Shown in pieces: positions 1 to 15,000 of a DNA stretch of 64,000 nt. The notes beneath the pieces are model-generated. The model did not search any database, was not told where the DNA came from, and saw only the letters and a list, made by a program, of their open reading frames with translations. Each line of letters begins with the position of its first letter. The stretch's first letter is position 1. Source of the DNA: Sarcocystis neurona (Eukaryota; Apicomplexa; Conoidasida; Eucoccidiorida; Sarcocystidae); the NCBI GenBank assembly GCA_000727475.1, contig KL647303.1:28408-92407 (forward strand), given 5' to 3'. Position numbers and translations under genes: made by a program.

Positions 1-3000
1 CACGACATATCTGTTGTTATATATATATATATATATACATGTATGCAGCTACACAAATACAGATGTATATATATATATATAGATTACACATACGTGTACA
101 CATGTATGTACACAGAGATGATATATAAACATATACGGACACAAATATATATATATATATATATATATGTGTAGATTATAGAGACCAGTATACATATGTG
201 TACATGCAAAGATGACTTTTGTTCTCTCTGTATATCATCACTGTCCAGAGGCGAAGAGCGCCTGAGAAGCGCTGCTGCAGCAGTCACACACCACCTGCTT
301 TCTCTACGCATACATGTGTAGAGATATATATATATATATGTCTGCATGCGTTCTGGATATATTTGACGTAGGGGAGTACGTACACGTGTCGTCTTACCTT
401 CCACAGAAGAAGCGTCTGAGCGACGTGGCCGGCGTGTCCCCCGGACATGGCGCCTCCGACTTGAAATACGTCGCCCTCTGCCGTGACGGTGGGGAACGCG
501 AGGCGTCTGTCCGACTGAAACGTGATCTGCGCAGTGCGTGCCCAGGCCAGGGGCCACAAAAAGTGTCACGCATGCGCTGTCTTCGATTTCTCTCTTTTTC
601 TCTCGCTCAGGCCCTCCACGAGGCTGCCTGTCTTCACGACAGTACTCTCTTTCTCTGTCTTTTCTCTTCTTTTTCTCTCTCTGTGACGCGCAGGCGATCT
701 ACGGGGGCACAGACGCTAACGGCTGCAACTCAGGACGCGGGCCCGACTCACGGACACAGACAGACAGAGAGCCACAAAAAGGCACGTGGACGCACGCACG
801 TGGAGAAGAAAAAGAAACGGGCACACAAAAGGAAAAGAACTGGTCTTCTTCGTGGACCAGGCGACCACGTATATGTGGCGCACACACCCGTACCTACACG
901 CAGATATATACGGATGTAGCGATGTATGTATATGTACGCATACATACATATGACCATAAATATATGCATATGCACGTGTAAACGTGCCCGACTGCGCACG
1001 ACAGATTTAGAGCAATATAGGCACCCCTCCACATATGGGCGCTTGGGAGTTCCTGCATGCAGTTCGTTTCACACAGCCACTTTTTCACGCATGCGTGTAC
1101 ACTCGCGTCTGTATCGATACAAGGAAGTCCTCAGACAAGTACCTTTGTCCACACGAACATGGACACGCACACGTACAAGAAACTTGTGCGTAAATATAAA
1201 CATGCAGAAGCCGTTGTTGCAGCGGTGAAGAGGGAGTTCGAAGCGCAGCACCGCCTGGAGACGAAAAAGACGTATCTTCTCGGGTGTGCATGCGTCCACA
1301 GAGGGACATCAAGCCGCAGAAGTGCATGCGTCAGTCCCGACGGGCTGAAAAATGGCAGTTCCTTCGTTGGCTGAAATGACGTGTGCAGACGGCCACAAAC
1401 GGGGATGCCACGTCTCCCCCACGCCGTGCCAGCGCTGAAGCCATCTAGACGTCTACCGTAGGCCGAACGCATGCACGCCCGTAGACGTGGAGTACATCGA
1501 CGACTACCATCACAGCTACTGCATGTACAGATATATATATATAGGGTATACATATATGGGTATATATATGTATATACACAGAGAGAGAAATTCGGGAAGG
1601 GAGACGACCGCGCAGGTGCGTGTGTGTGGGTGCCGTGGTGCTGTACGCACCACATACCCGTTCCAGCGTAGGACCGCAGAAGAAAGGAGAGATGTTATAT
1701 ATAAAATGGGGAAGGCGCAATCCACACATACGTGGAGAAAAGTTAAATATAAGTAGGGAAGGCGCAGCCCACATGAACCAAGTGGAAGGCCCCGAAGCAG
1801 GGAAGACACAAAAATGGCGACCCCGTGGCGGAACGACAACGCCCAGGAGCAACTGTACACACACGGCGTCGGCACGGGAATCTCTCGCTCTACCCGTTGA
1901 TCTGCATCTACACACACACAGCAATATACCTTTATATAGACATATGTAAGTGCACGTACACACGTATGTATACATATATATTTAGCCCTGCATCTACACA
2001 AACACGGATATATATATGTGGATGTGCGTACGTATACATATACGCAAGTGTTCGTATATATATATATATCTATATATACGCATGTTTGTATACTTTTGTA
2101 CGTACGTGTATAGATACCTATACACATATAGATGTATATACATGTATCCCTGTATACACATCTATCTGTACTGATACAGACTTACGTGAATACACCCTGA
2201 TACCCACACCTACAAAAAGGCGTACGCCACACAGAGACAGACATATATATATATCGTAATTCACACACTTATTTTGATATCCATACGTACAAGAAGGCAT
2301 GCACCAGCACTTGTATCAGCATATACAAAGACGCGCTCTGCCACCTGCGCCAACGTCAGGCCGGTTTGGCGCCTCCGTGAAAAGCTAGTGGCGTCACGCA
2401 CGCACGCATGCATATCTATTGAATCATGTATATTCATATACGTACATGTGTAGATAGATATACAAACACGATGAATACACACATATATATATATATATGT
2501 GAAGACGCCTGCTTGGAGGACGTGGTCCTGTAAGCGCGCAGCTCGTCACGTGGACCTTGGCACAGCAGGGGAACACACTCACCCAGGCAAATGTACTAAT
2601 ATGTATACATATACACGCGTCCAGTCGTGCTGAGGATATATGTAAATACACGTATATGTATACATATGTGTATATATACGAGTCTCCTTCTGTCATTCTC
2701 TTCGTCTCCCTCTGGTGTGGATACGTATCGAATTTACGCGTGCCCCTCCCTATTTCTCTGTCTCTGTGTCGTCCGGCGTTGCGTCCAAATCTGCACATAC
2801 GAATCGAATCGCTCCCCCTTTCGCCCTCCCTTTTTTTCCTTCTGTCTGTCTTTCTACACGTACATGCGTGTATACGTATTCGCAGAGGAGCATACCTCAG
2901 GCGACGGCGTCACAAACGAAGCGGCGCACACCCCACACCGTACGCTCGAAAATTGATTCGGAAAGCGTTCGCTTGCGGGGTACAGGCATGCAGGCACAAG

Positions 3001-6000
3001 TACGTTGCTTCTTCCCCACAATACGAGAGTCTCTACATATACACACAAATGTATGTATCTCAATACAGGTACAGATGTACACGCGTATCCATACGCACAT
3101 ACGTACATACTTGTACCTATACGTTTCACGTCCCCCCTAGATTTAGTGTATGCGTCTGTCCTGTACGTATACATATATACACGTGACACGTATATATGTG
3201 TATATATGTAATGACAAGTTTCAATACCCACCTATACGTCTACACGGTATACAGACTCACCCACACATACAGGAGTAGGAATACGGGATCCGCCACACGC
3301 GAAACTGTCTGTATACATATGTATGCGTATATGTACACATGTGTATACACATATACGTATATATATAAATAAACAAGGGAAGCAGTAAGCGAGCATTCGT
3401 TTGCTCATCCAGTAGACGCTCATATATACGTCCTTGTACGTATGTGGAAGAAGACACCCATACAGTCGTACGTCTGCATATACATATCCATATATATATG
3501 TTGAGAGAGAGAGGGAGAGGCAACTCAGCTGGAGTCGTGCACGTGTTGCTGCTGCTGCTTCTGGTGAAGAAGTTCTCGCGAACAGCAAGAAGTGCGAGTT
3601 CATCCAGATACCCTCACCTCTGCAGATGCATTTCTCTCTATCTTCCTTCTTCTCCCTCTTTCTCTGGAAAGATGCGGATGTTTTACTGTTGGGAGTCGGC
3701 TGCGAGGACGACGAGTTACTTAGGAAGCATACTTGCGTGCATGTACAAGTATGGAGTAAAGAAGCGAGAAGCTGCTTCCTCTGGCCCCCGGGCGTGCGTC
3801 TACAGTAGATAAAGAACGCGTAACTATCTGTCAGGACATATATAAACCTCTACACATCTGCTGGGGCAGCTCTGCTGTTGTTGTAGGGCATGCGTGTTCC
3901 TACCTGGCGAGCAAGAGAGGAATTCGCACAAATCAGGGCGCCGCCGAAGATGTAGAAAGCAAGTTTCTCCAGGTGAGGGGCGTAGGTGACAACGTCGAGA
4001 CATCGTAGCACCTTCCTGTCTGCATCGTTTAGTCCCAGCCGCTTCTTATTGAGGAGCAGTGCCTGCAACAGCAGCAGCAGCGCGGCAGCAGGGGAAGGCA
4101 CGTAGGGTGAGAAGAAGAGGCAGCAGCGGCCGCAGGGACGATATGCAGAGCAGTGCCACAACCGAAGGAGGGGCAGCGGCCGCAGCAGCACGCGACGCCG
4201 AGACGCAGCACCGGTGCCAAAGCAAAAACGAAGCGCAGCAGCAGCAGTCGGAAGGCAGGGGAGGAGCAGCACCAGCAGTCGGAAGGCAGGGGAGGAGCAG
4301 CAGCAGCAGCCGGAAGGAGGGGGAGCGGCAGCAGCAGCGGCAGTCGGAAGGGAGGGGAGGAGCAGCAGCAGCAGTCGGCAGGAAGGGGGACGAGGGGCAG
4401 CAGCAGTACATGCTGTGGTACGTGTCGCGGCAGACAAAGTCCCGAGCGCAGCAGGAGGGGCAATGAAAACGAAGAGGCTGCAGGAGAGAAGCAGCAGCAG
4501 CGATACCGTCGACGCAGCAACAGCAGCAGAAAAAAGAGGCGGCAAAAAATGTGAGGCCCAGAAGGCGCAGCAGCACGTAGAGTCAGCAGCAGCATTCCGG
4601 AACAGCAGCGCGGGCTGAAGTCGGACGAGAGATGAAGCTGCACAAGAAGGGCGAGACAAACACTCGCGGGCGCAGCAGCAGCAGCAGCGGCAGGAAGAGT
4701 CGCCACAGCAGTAGCACCGGCAGGAAGAAGAAGAAGAAGGAGGCGGCAACAGCGTGGAAGGATCCGAAGGCGGAAACGTGAGTAAAAACATCCGCAAGGG
4801 AGAATTTCCCGTAAGCCCCATATCGCAGAAGCGAGATTGAAACGAGAGGCTGAAGTGTACAGACACCGCAAAACTGTCTACGAGTCAGTTGCCAACCAGC
4901 AGCCGTCTACAGAAGAGAATTTCGCCCTTCCTTCACTACAGCAAGACCTACTGCAACGGCAGCAGTAGAACAGGGTTCCAGTCAAAGAAAGCTATAAATA
5001 CGTAGTACGCGTATGCATGCACATATGTCGGCGAGTAGCTCAACAACCAGTGCAGTGCAGATAGGTCTATCATACACACAGGTACATGTATATACGTATA
5101 TACACATATATATATACACGTAGAGAGAGAGTATACTTCTATCATGTACACAGGCATCTGTATATACAGATATACACACATACAGATATAGACGTATGCA
5201 TGTACGCACATACATATATGCATGCTGCGTATTTCTATCCTATACACATGCCCACGTATGTACATACATACACACACACATATTTATATATAGATAGAAA
5301 GAGAGAGAAAGACTGCATGCATGTGTCATATATTGAGGCGCATGCATGTAGATACGAGAAGAAGAGGAACTATTTAATATGCAATACGTTCTACACGTGT
5401 ATGCATGTACACCAACTACAGAGACGCGCACACGTCCACACGGACCGTATCCCGCGAGATACGCGCAGCTGCTACACGTCCCTCACACGTAAACGAGTAT
5501 CCGAAGCAAAGTGAAGACGGGAACACAGCAGACAAATCGTCTGAACAGACATATACATATGCAACTCTCTGTCAAACTTCTCCACACGTGTACATACGTG
5601 TATATATGTATGTGTATGAATACAGGCGTCTGTATGTACCTATACAACTATACATATATATATATACATATATATACCTTTGTCAACGTTCTTCACAAGT
5701 GTACACATGGTGAGGCACATGGGTGAATGTATCACATGCGTGTTGGTTTGCAGAAGAAAAGAAGAAAGCGCTGCCTCTTCCTGGCTCAGCTACAGCGCGT
5801 CTCGTGCATGCGCCCACCACCGTGGAGGGCACGACGCGCATCTGTCCCTCGAGGTCTGTTTTTATTCTAACACACGCGTGTAAGGACAACTTGTAAATTG
5901 GGTCATATGATGACGCATGCATGCGAATAAATCCACCTAAAAGTTTTCGTCCTACAATAATAACGCATGCGTGCATTTATATCCAGCCAAGAAATTTGGC

Positions 6001-9000
6001 CCCATAATGATAACGGATGCATGCATATATGTCCAACTGGATAATTTGGTCCAACAGAAATACCGCATGCATGCGGCTCCATCCAACGAGGAAACTTGGT
6101 CTTATAATAGTAACGCATGCATGTGTCGATACATACTCCTACTCGCGTATGTGTGAGAAGGAATGGACCTGCGGGTGTCTGTCCTCGCAAGCGGAGGAAC
6201 GTGCACGAGTACTTCCACACGCTTGCGCGAAAACAGCGTGCAACGTCCCACAGCAGAGGTGAACACCGCAGCACCGAGGTGCAGGACGAAAAAGAAGACC
6301 CGTGCAAAACAGTCACGGCGCCGAGACTGCAGGACGAGGCCGACGACTGCAGGACGTCGGTCGCAGAGACAGAGACACAGAGACAGAGAAGAACAGAGGG
6401 CGACAGAGGCAGAAAATGGGGAGAGGGGCGAAACCAGGAGAAAAACGGAAGAGGGAGAAAAACAGAAAAGAGAGAAAAACAGAAAAGGGAGAAAAACAGA
6501 GGGAGGAGAACACAGAGAGAGGTTGCAGGGGAGAGAGACACAGAGAGAGACAGAAGCTGTTATACTTGGGTGTCGCGCGCAGGGGTATACATGCGCGGGC
6601 ATAGCAGAAAAGAAGTGGCATGGCTTTTCTGAGAAGAAAAGTCGCTCTCTGTAGCAGACAGGCATCTGCAGCGCTGCGTCTGCTACCTGGGGAACGCACA
6701 AGCAGAGGGGATTACTGCTGCTGTCTGTTTGCGCCTAGAAGCAGCAGACGCACCGTCGGGAAGAGAGCAGCAGCAGCAGCAGCGGTAGGTTCAGCAGCAG
6801 CCTAAGCAGCAGCAACAGCGGCTTCAGTAGCAGCAGCAGTAACACCGGCAGCAGCAGCCATGCCCACAGCCGCAGTCATATCAGCAGCAGCAGCGGCCAC
6901 ACCAGCAGCTGCAGCAATATGAGCAACAGCACCGGCGATATCAGCAGCAGCGGTAGCAACGCGGGCAGCGGCAGTAGCAGCGACGCGGCACCTGCAGCAG
7001 CCGTCGTTGTAGCAGCACCCCTCACGCCGAAAGCAGGACGAGCGAGGGCAGCAGCCTACCTGCCTGTCGCACACTTTCCCCACTTGGCAGTCCTGAAGCG
7101 GCAGCAGCGTAACGCGTCGGCGGCTACGTGCAAAGTCGTTCTCCTGAAAGATTGCTTTGCCTGCAGTGCAGTCCGCAGCAGCAGATCAAACAAACAGTCA
7201 CGTGCTGCAGTTGCTGCTGGTGTGGGGTTTCACCTGCCTCTCCTCCTCCGTGCTTCTCCTCCTGCTGCCTTTCGTAAACTGCTGCTACTCTAATGCTTCG
7301 CTTGTTACTGCTCCGCTTGTTACGGCTCCGCTTGCTGCTGCTCCGCTTGTTGCCGCTCCGGTTGCTATTGCTCCGCCTGCTACTGCTCCGCAAGCTATTG
7401 CTCTCCGTCTCCGCCGGATGCGGCTCGTCATCCGACAGATGCTGCTGCTCCTTCTCCTTCTGTCTGCTGTAAATCACTGCTCTGTGCGCCCCGCTAGTCC
7501 TTCTCTTCCTTCCGCTGCAACCCCTACACATCTGTATATATATGTATGTATACGTATACATGTATATATATGAAGACACACGTGAGTTTGTTTTTGTCCA
7601 TATAAAAGTGGCCGGGTACGTGTAGACGCACACTCTTTGATAGCTAGAAGGAGTCTCCCGCGTGTGCTGCGACCACCGCTGCTGTTGCCTTGGGCCACTG
7701 CTCCTGCCACGTCTGCAGCAGATCCTGCTGCATCAGCGAGGGGCCGCTGCCGCTTCGCAACACGTGGAGTGCCCCTGTTTTGCCGGTCGTGCGGTGTGGC
7801 TGCTACTGCCGCTTCTCCTCACTCGCCCTCCGGTTGCTGTTACGATACTACTGCGGTGGCTGGGAACTATTTTGTGGGCCTGTACCAACCACCCGTCCCT
7901 GTGCGACGTGTGCCAAGAGCCTGCTACTATACTTCTCGAAGCAGCAGGGGTGCCTGCCCTGCCAAATGTCGAGGAGGAGGAGAAGGACAGCCGCGGCGTA
8001 GCGGGGTGACGCAGCAGAGCGCGTGTGAGACGAAGTGCGACGAACCACGGCAGCAGCAGCGGCACAACAGGAAAGACACCCAAAGCGGCAACAGACGCGT
8101 TTCTGTAGCAGCAGCTGAACCAACATCGATGTGTCCACCGAGCAGCAGCAGCAGCAGCCCCGTCGCCGCAGCAGCGCTACGAGCACGCATATACGTGTGC
8201 ATACGTATATAATGAGCCAGCAGAAATACCGGATGCCGGGAGCGGCGGCGGAAGCAGCAGATGTGGTAGTCGAGCGACAACGAGTTGCAGACGCAGGACC
8301 GCAGTGACCGGCGTGGTATTAGCAGCAGTAGCAGCCGCTGGAGCAGGAATTGCCAGTAGACGCGCCGTAGGCGGGCAGGAGCGGAAACGCCAGCGACAGC
8401 AGCAGCATGGGGTAAGCGCAGCCACGTGCAGACGATAGGAGCAGCAGACCTGGGACACAGCAAGAGACTTAGAGGCTGCAGCAGAACAGGGGCGCTGCAG
8501 TCTGAGCACGAGAAACTTACTAGCTTCTTTATCTTCGACCACAATGTATTCGAGCCTGCTGCCGAGCAGCAGCTGCAGCGGGATCATCAAGTCAATGTAC
8601 TCGTCCTTCACGTCTATCAGTTCGTAAACATGGCCGTATAACTTCTCCGCAGCCACACCACGAGGCAGCCGGACCCGCACTTTCACGCTGAAGAGCAGCA
8701 CAGGAGTTGCAGCAGCGGCAGTACCACCAGCGGTGACAGTGGAAATGCTGAAGAGCAGTCAGCTGCAGGACAGTGACGATGCTGATGAAAAGGACGTGAC
8801 GCTGGCGGAGAGTGAGAAGACAGCACCAGCACCAGCAGCAGGTTGCGGGGTGTGTACACAGAAGGAAAAAAACCGGTGGCGGCTTCGCCAGCAGCATACA
8901 GGTGCCCAGCACAAGAGAAAGCAGCAGCAGCAGCACACTCGGCCGCCAAAGAAGCAGAGACAGGGAAGAGAGCAGGCACGGAGGAAGAAGAGGAGAAGAT

Positions 9001-12000
9001 CAGCACCACCAGCAGTGTGGCGAGAGACCACGAAGCAGACATAACGCAGCAGCAGCACCGGCAGCAGCAGCAGCACTGGAAGCAGCAGTAGCAGCACCGG
9101 TAGCAGCAGCAGCACCGGCAGCAGCAGCAGCAGCACCGGCAGCAGCAGCAGCAGCACCGGGAGCAGGAGCAGCACTGGTAGCTGCGGCAGCAACACCACC
9201 AGCAGCAGCAGTGATACCCAGCGAGGCAGCAGCGAGCACGAGGACAGCCGCGTAGACGTCAAGAAGAGAAAGCAAGCAGCGGCAGCGCAAGTGTAGCAGC
9301 AGCGCAAGAGTCGCAGCAGCGCGGGACAACCCCCAGCACGCTGGGCCGCAGACCCGACATCGCAGCGCGGCCTGCAGAGGAATGCGAAGGGGAAAAGGAG
9401 ACGCAGCAGCAGCAGCAGCAGGGGAAAGACAAGCAGCTGAAAAAGCGCCGACGTACCACCCGCAACGGTAGAAGCTGCAGCGCCACCAGACTCTCAACAG
9501 CAAGAGTCGCAAATGCAGCAACGACAGCAGAGGAGCCGTACACATCGCGTCGAAGCAGCTCCACGGTGTCAGCAACAGCAGCGAAACGACAGCTGGCCGA
9601 TATACACCGCGGCGTGCAGGGCGGACGGTCGCAACAGAAGCGGGGGAACAAAAGCAGACGCAAAGCACACCACACCAAGGACACGCAACCACGCGACTCA
9701 GCAGCGCTGGCATCAGAGCTCTCGCCACAGAGGGAGCGGAAGTCCAGCCACTGGGGTGTACGAACACCCCACGAGCGGGGTCGTTTTCGTTGGCGCCGCC
9801 TTCACCAAGTTCACACCCACTTGTTTGTGAAGGCGCAAGTCTGGGGAGCGGACACACTACATCGGTCACGCAGGTTCCCCAGCAAAGCAGAAACCTCCGC
9901 CAATTATTTCTCTTCACGGCGACGCCGTCTCCCGCAAGTGGGACCCGCCACCTGCACTGTCTCGCTCAAGGCGACGAGAAGCCTTGTGGGGCGCCCCAAC
10001 ATGTGCAACAAAAAAACTCTCGCTCCCTCTCTTTTCGTTGAAGAGAGTACAAACACTTTTGAGGAAGCCAGCCACAAGAAAATGAAAATTTTCATCTATC
10101 TGTCTATGTAGTGCCTGTGGCGAGACACCACGTTGTGCCCAGCTAGCCACAGAGGCAGACCACCCCCTCTTCTCCGCAGATCTGTGGCACGCAGAGCCTG
10201 GGCGAGACACAGGACACGCCAAAACGTAACCGTCGCTCTCTCGCCCCGAGGACGTGGCCGTCGCCCGCCCACCCGCAGGAGAAACAGGAGGACGACAAAA
10301 AGAAGCGGAAGCAGCTCTTTTCTGCGAGGAAATGCCGGACGGACCCAAGTCGTGCGCCGGAGAGTTCCCCTACTCCCTGGGGCTACGCGAAAGTTGTTCG
10401 CCCCATATGAAAAGGTGGTGTTATGCCTCAGACAGCATATATTGTGTACCGAAGACTAGTCTCTGTATGGGCCACTGTCACGAGCTTAGACAGATCGCTC
10501 ATTACTCCCATTTCGTTGAAACACATTTACTTAGGAACGGTAGCTCCCCGTAACATGTTACACGCGCCTCGTCCCGTCGAACGACGACACAGCAACCGCG
10601 CGACGTCTTCTTCGTCGCGTATCGCGCTCGTGGGGTGGCACGCACTTTTCAGAGGGTAGCGGCGTCCCGTCTTCGTCTTCGCACATACGAGAAGTCGCCT
10701 CAAGCATATACTACTTCGCTGTAGTGCTGCAAGGCGAGGCGCGTGCCGGCCGCCCCACAGAACGCTGTGTCCATCTATCTATGGGGCACGTCGATAGGTA
10801 CGGGCTGTACACAAGCGCATGCGTATGACACCCTCTGTGCGGTCAAGCGTTGCTCGAGATTTTGTTCGGCCCCGGAGGAGAGGAAAAGAGGAAACGGGCT
10901 CTTTGTGGAGCTGCTGTTTTCCTTCGCCAGTTCGCTGTGCTGCTGCTGCATGCGGTGACACCGCTGTGGTACAGGTGGCACACACTGGTGGCAAAATTGC
11001 TGTTCTTCCTCCTCCTCGGTCTCCCCCTCCTTCTCATCCGTCGGCGCTATGTCAGCCCTACACGACGTACCTGTATGGGTACATTTGTATTCACGTTTAC
11101 TCATATACACACAGGGCTGTGCTCCACCGCATGCATTTCTTCTCCTTGACTCACGTGGCTTCGAGCTCTTGCAACGACTCGCGAGCCTCCTGCGTGGCTG
11201 CTTCGAGCTCGCGGGCGCACAGCCGCTGCTGGTCGTACAAATATTGCAGCCGTTGCTGATCCACCTGCTGCAGCTCTTGCTGTTGCTGCCGCAGCTGCTG
11301 CACCAAGTGCGCTTTCTCCTCTCGCTGCTTCTCCATGCGTTCTCGCTCCGCCGCCTACAAAAGAAGAAAGCCCCGGCACATGCAGTCTCGCCACAATATA
11401 AGAGGGAGCAACAACAGCAGCAGGACGCGAAAAGCAACAGCAGCAGAAGCAGCAGCAGCAGAACGGTAGAAGCAGCACCAGTACGGGAGCAGCAGCGGAA
11501 CGGTAGAAGCAGCAGCGGAATGAGAGACGTAGCATAAGAACGAGAGACGGACGCACCAGCAGAACGTCGGGGGACTGCAAGCACCAGCGGCAGAGAGCAA
11601 CTGCAGGAGTGCCGCGTGTACGCAGTCTGGGGGCAGCAAGACCCGCAGCGGAAGGCGACGCGCACCAGCAGCACTGGCGATCGGGCCAACATCAGGGGCA
11701 GGACCGACTACAGCAGCCACGGCAGCAAACCGAGCACGTCTCTCGCGGTCAACAGCAGCGCATCGCACCCCACAAGCACCGACGCCAACCGCAAGGAAAA
11801 ACCAGCAGCAGCAGCTCATCACAGCAGCTCCCCTCTCCAACATTTCTTTTTCCTCTCTGCAGGAGTTGCAGGAACGGACACACTCCTCCTCGGCACCACA
11901 GCGTCATATACTCAGAGACGCGTTTTCTTCGCAGCAGCACCACGTCACGGCCGGCAGCACCTGCAGCTGTGCTCTACTAACCGCAGCAGCAGCGCACTCC

Positions 12001-15000
12001 GCTGCAGCAAAAACCTGAAGCGAGTCCGTCCCCCCACGCGGTCGGCTGAACGCGTCGGCCGTTGGCCACAGCGGCCGTCTCACAGAGCAGCGGCCGGAGC
12101 AGCAGCAACACCTCTGCGTAGCCGCTTCTTCTACTTTCTGCTTTTGGCGCGCCGTTGCTGCGCCCTGTGTATGCCCTCCTGCAACTTACGTTGGAGGCAG
12201 TCTTCTGCTGTAGCCCGGCGAGTTCCGCAGTCAAATGTTGCACCTCCGCACGCAGCCCCTCTGCTGTCGCTTCTGCTGTTGCTGCTGCTGTGCGCGCCAC
12301 ACGCAGTTGCTCCTGCAGACTCGCCCCGCCCGCTCCTCCTCCTCCTCCTGTGGCAAGCGGCGTCGGGCCTTCGGTTCTTCCCCCCTCCCCATCTTCTCTC
12401 CCGTCTTCTTCTTCCGCCTCCTCTTTCTCCTCCTCTCCGTGTCTTTCTGCTTTCTTCTCCCGCCTGCGTCTGCTGCCTCGTCTGTCTCCTTCCGACCTGT
12501 CTTGCTGAGTTCTGGGTCGCTGCACCGCGTCCCCGCTGCTGCTGCTGCTGCTGTAGCCTTGAAGCAGCGCCTGCAGCCGAGCCTCCGCACGAAGCAGCTG
12601 CTGCTTCGCCGCTGCCAAGTGTCCCTCCTCCGCCTCTACGGAACGATCTGCTCGCGCTTGTCGGGACTGCAGCTTGTCCCCCAGCTTCTTCTCGAGCCGC
12701 TGCTTTTCTCGTAGCAGCTCTTCAAGAGCCTCTTTGCCGTGCGCGTGGTCTCGTCGCGCGCTCTTCTCGTCTGACTGACGCTTCGCCAGCAGCTAAGCCA
12801 ACACACGCATGCGCAACGTTGAAGCACTCATACGTCTACAGACAGAAGAAAAAGAGAGACAGAGAGAGGGAGACACGGGGAAGTTCATACACAAACATAA
12901 AGACAGACAGAGACGGATAGCCACACCCATATGTGTATACAGATAGAGGCAGACAGACCGAGAAGGAGATCCACAGAAAGAGGAAGAGGTAGACATCCGT
13001 GCACCTACACGAAAACAGACAGGCAGGAGCACTTTCTATACATATATATAGATAGATAGCCACAGACAGAGAGGGAGACTTACAGAGAGAGAGACGGAGA
13101 CATTCACATATATACAGAAAGAACGGGGCATCCCCATATATACACATGTGTGTATGTATGGAGAGATACAGAAAGGGAGACCCGCAGAGAGAGGAAGAGA
13201 GAGACGCAGGTGCATGCGAGTAGCTCTGGATACAAAAAGACAGCGGCCTACACCGACCGACGTATACAACTGCAGACAGGGCTGCTGATGGGAAGGCACG
13301 GCGGGCGAGAGGCGGAGAGGGCGCGCGAGCCAGAGAAAATGAGACGCACGCACAAAGACAGAAAAACGTACAGAGCGGGGATGCAGCGAGAGGGCGAGCG
13401 ACCGACGGCCAGAGCGACAGACGTGTGCAGAGCTGCCTCAGGTGAGTCGCCCTGGTGGGGAGAAAAGGAGCGCGCAGAGCTAGAGAACTTTCCTCGGGCA
13501 TGCGAGGCGCATCACCTAGGCATGTAATTCCGCATGCGCTAGGCGGGGGCGCGGCGGCAGAGACGCGACGGGAATACCGAAGCTCCTCCGACAGGCGCCA
13601 AGTGCTGCATGCGCCCCAAGACCCGCTGACCAACGTGGGACGCGGAGGTAGCCGCGTTGACGCAGGGGCTTATCGGACGTGGGGGCGCACTTGTATACAC
13701 GTATATATATATGGGTGTGCGTCCGAGTACGCAGACGCATTTCTTCGGCTTTTTCTCGTGAGGCACCCTTGTTCCTTGTGAAGCAGCCTTTCTCGCTGCC
13801 GCTTTCGTTTATGTACAAACAGAAGAAGAGTCAGACTTCCGATCGAGGCAGGGTGGTGAACTTCCCCCCTTTTTCTCCACACCCGTCACACACACGTGTC
13901 CAGCGTCTCAGCGAGGAGGCTCGTGACAGAGAGACACCCTCGAGAGAGAGGGGCCCGGAGATGCCCCGGTGCGCGCAGACGTGAGGAAGAAGCGAGCTGC
14001 ACATGGGGGAGTATCGAAAATCTCGAGAAAGCGGCCAGCCTCGAACTGCTCTGTGCGTAGGTGGTGTGCGTCAACAAGCGGGGTGGATATGTACGTGAGT
14101 GCGTCCTTGGGTCCATGAACTCCTAAGAGCAGGCGAAGGAAGCATCTGCTCGAGGAAGGAAAGGACTGCTGCTGCGCCCAGCCTCCGCGTGTCTAGGTGT
14201 GTGTGTGTGTGTATGTGTGTGTACTTTTCTTCCACAGCACTGCATTTCTCTCCGTACGTGAAGGCAGCTCTCCCGCTGCTTCCTGCTATGAGTCATGTAG
14301 ATATGTCGTTCTTTGTTCTGCTGAACTTGCCGACGGCGACCTCCTCCTTCTCCTTTACTCGTGTATACACACACACACATAAAGGGCCACCTGGCTCTAC
14401 GACAGGCAGCCGTCTGCATGCGTTAACGCTGAGCGCGTTTCTTCGTATATATGCATTTTCCTCTGGTTGAGAACTTCCTCCTCTTCTTCAAACCTTTCTT
14501 CGGTCCGCAACAGACACAAAAGTGACTGCTGCCTCTTTTTGGTGTCTTCTCGACAGGATCCTTCCGGTCATTTAATGGATATCTCTCTCTCTATCTCTCA
14601 TGTACGAGTCGTCTCTTCTCCTCCGGCCCTCCTCGGTGCGCACCGCGCGTTGTGTCTTCACGTTTCCTTCTTTTCTGCGTGTTCTGATTTCTTCCCTCTT
14701 CTTTTCCTTTCCTTTCTTCGCTGCAGTTCTTACGCCCCTTGTCTGTGCTTCTCCTGCATGCGCTCGTTGTGACCCGTTTCTTGGCCTCCTGCAGGAGGGC
14801 AAAGACGTCCTTCTGCTCCTCCTTGGGCCTTCCTCTCCTTCTGCCCTCCATTTTCGCTCCTCTCCCCCCCGTCTCTTCTCGCGTTTTACTCCTCCGCCTC
14901 TCGCCTCGCGTGCTCCTCCACTCTTCTTCTCCTCCCCTGCACTTCTCTGCTCCCCAGGGCGGCTACTTCTTTGCCGAGTCCAACTCTCTCCCTGCTTTTG

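Noticed and set aside
1057..1374. Plus-strand frame with a helical [20 protein letters not shown] stretch
   Set aside because: It lies inside SMC2 intron 10, is not flanked by convincing splice sites and is surrounded by TATA-type sequence.
3850..4866. 338-codon minus-strand Cys/Leu/Ala frame
   Set aside because: Only its last part, 3904-4062, is real (SMC2 exon 10). The rest is translated CTG repeat of intron 9.
11616..12920. 434-codon plus-strand open frame, Leu/Pro/Ala-rich
   Set aside because: It is the antisense shadow of SMC2 exon 6 and neighbouring CTG-rich DNA, and has no domain or family features.
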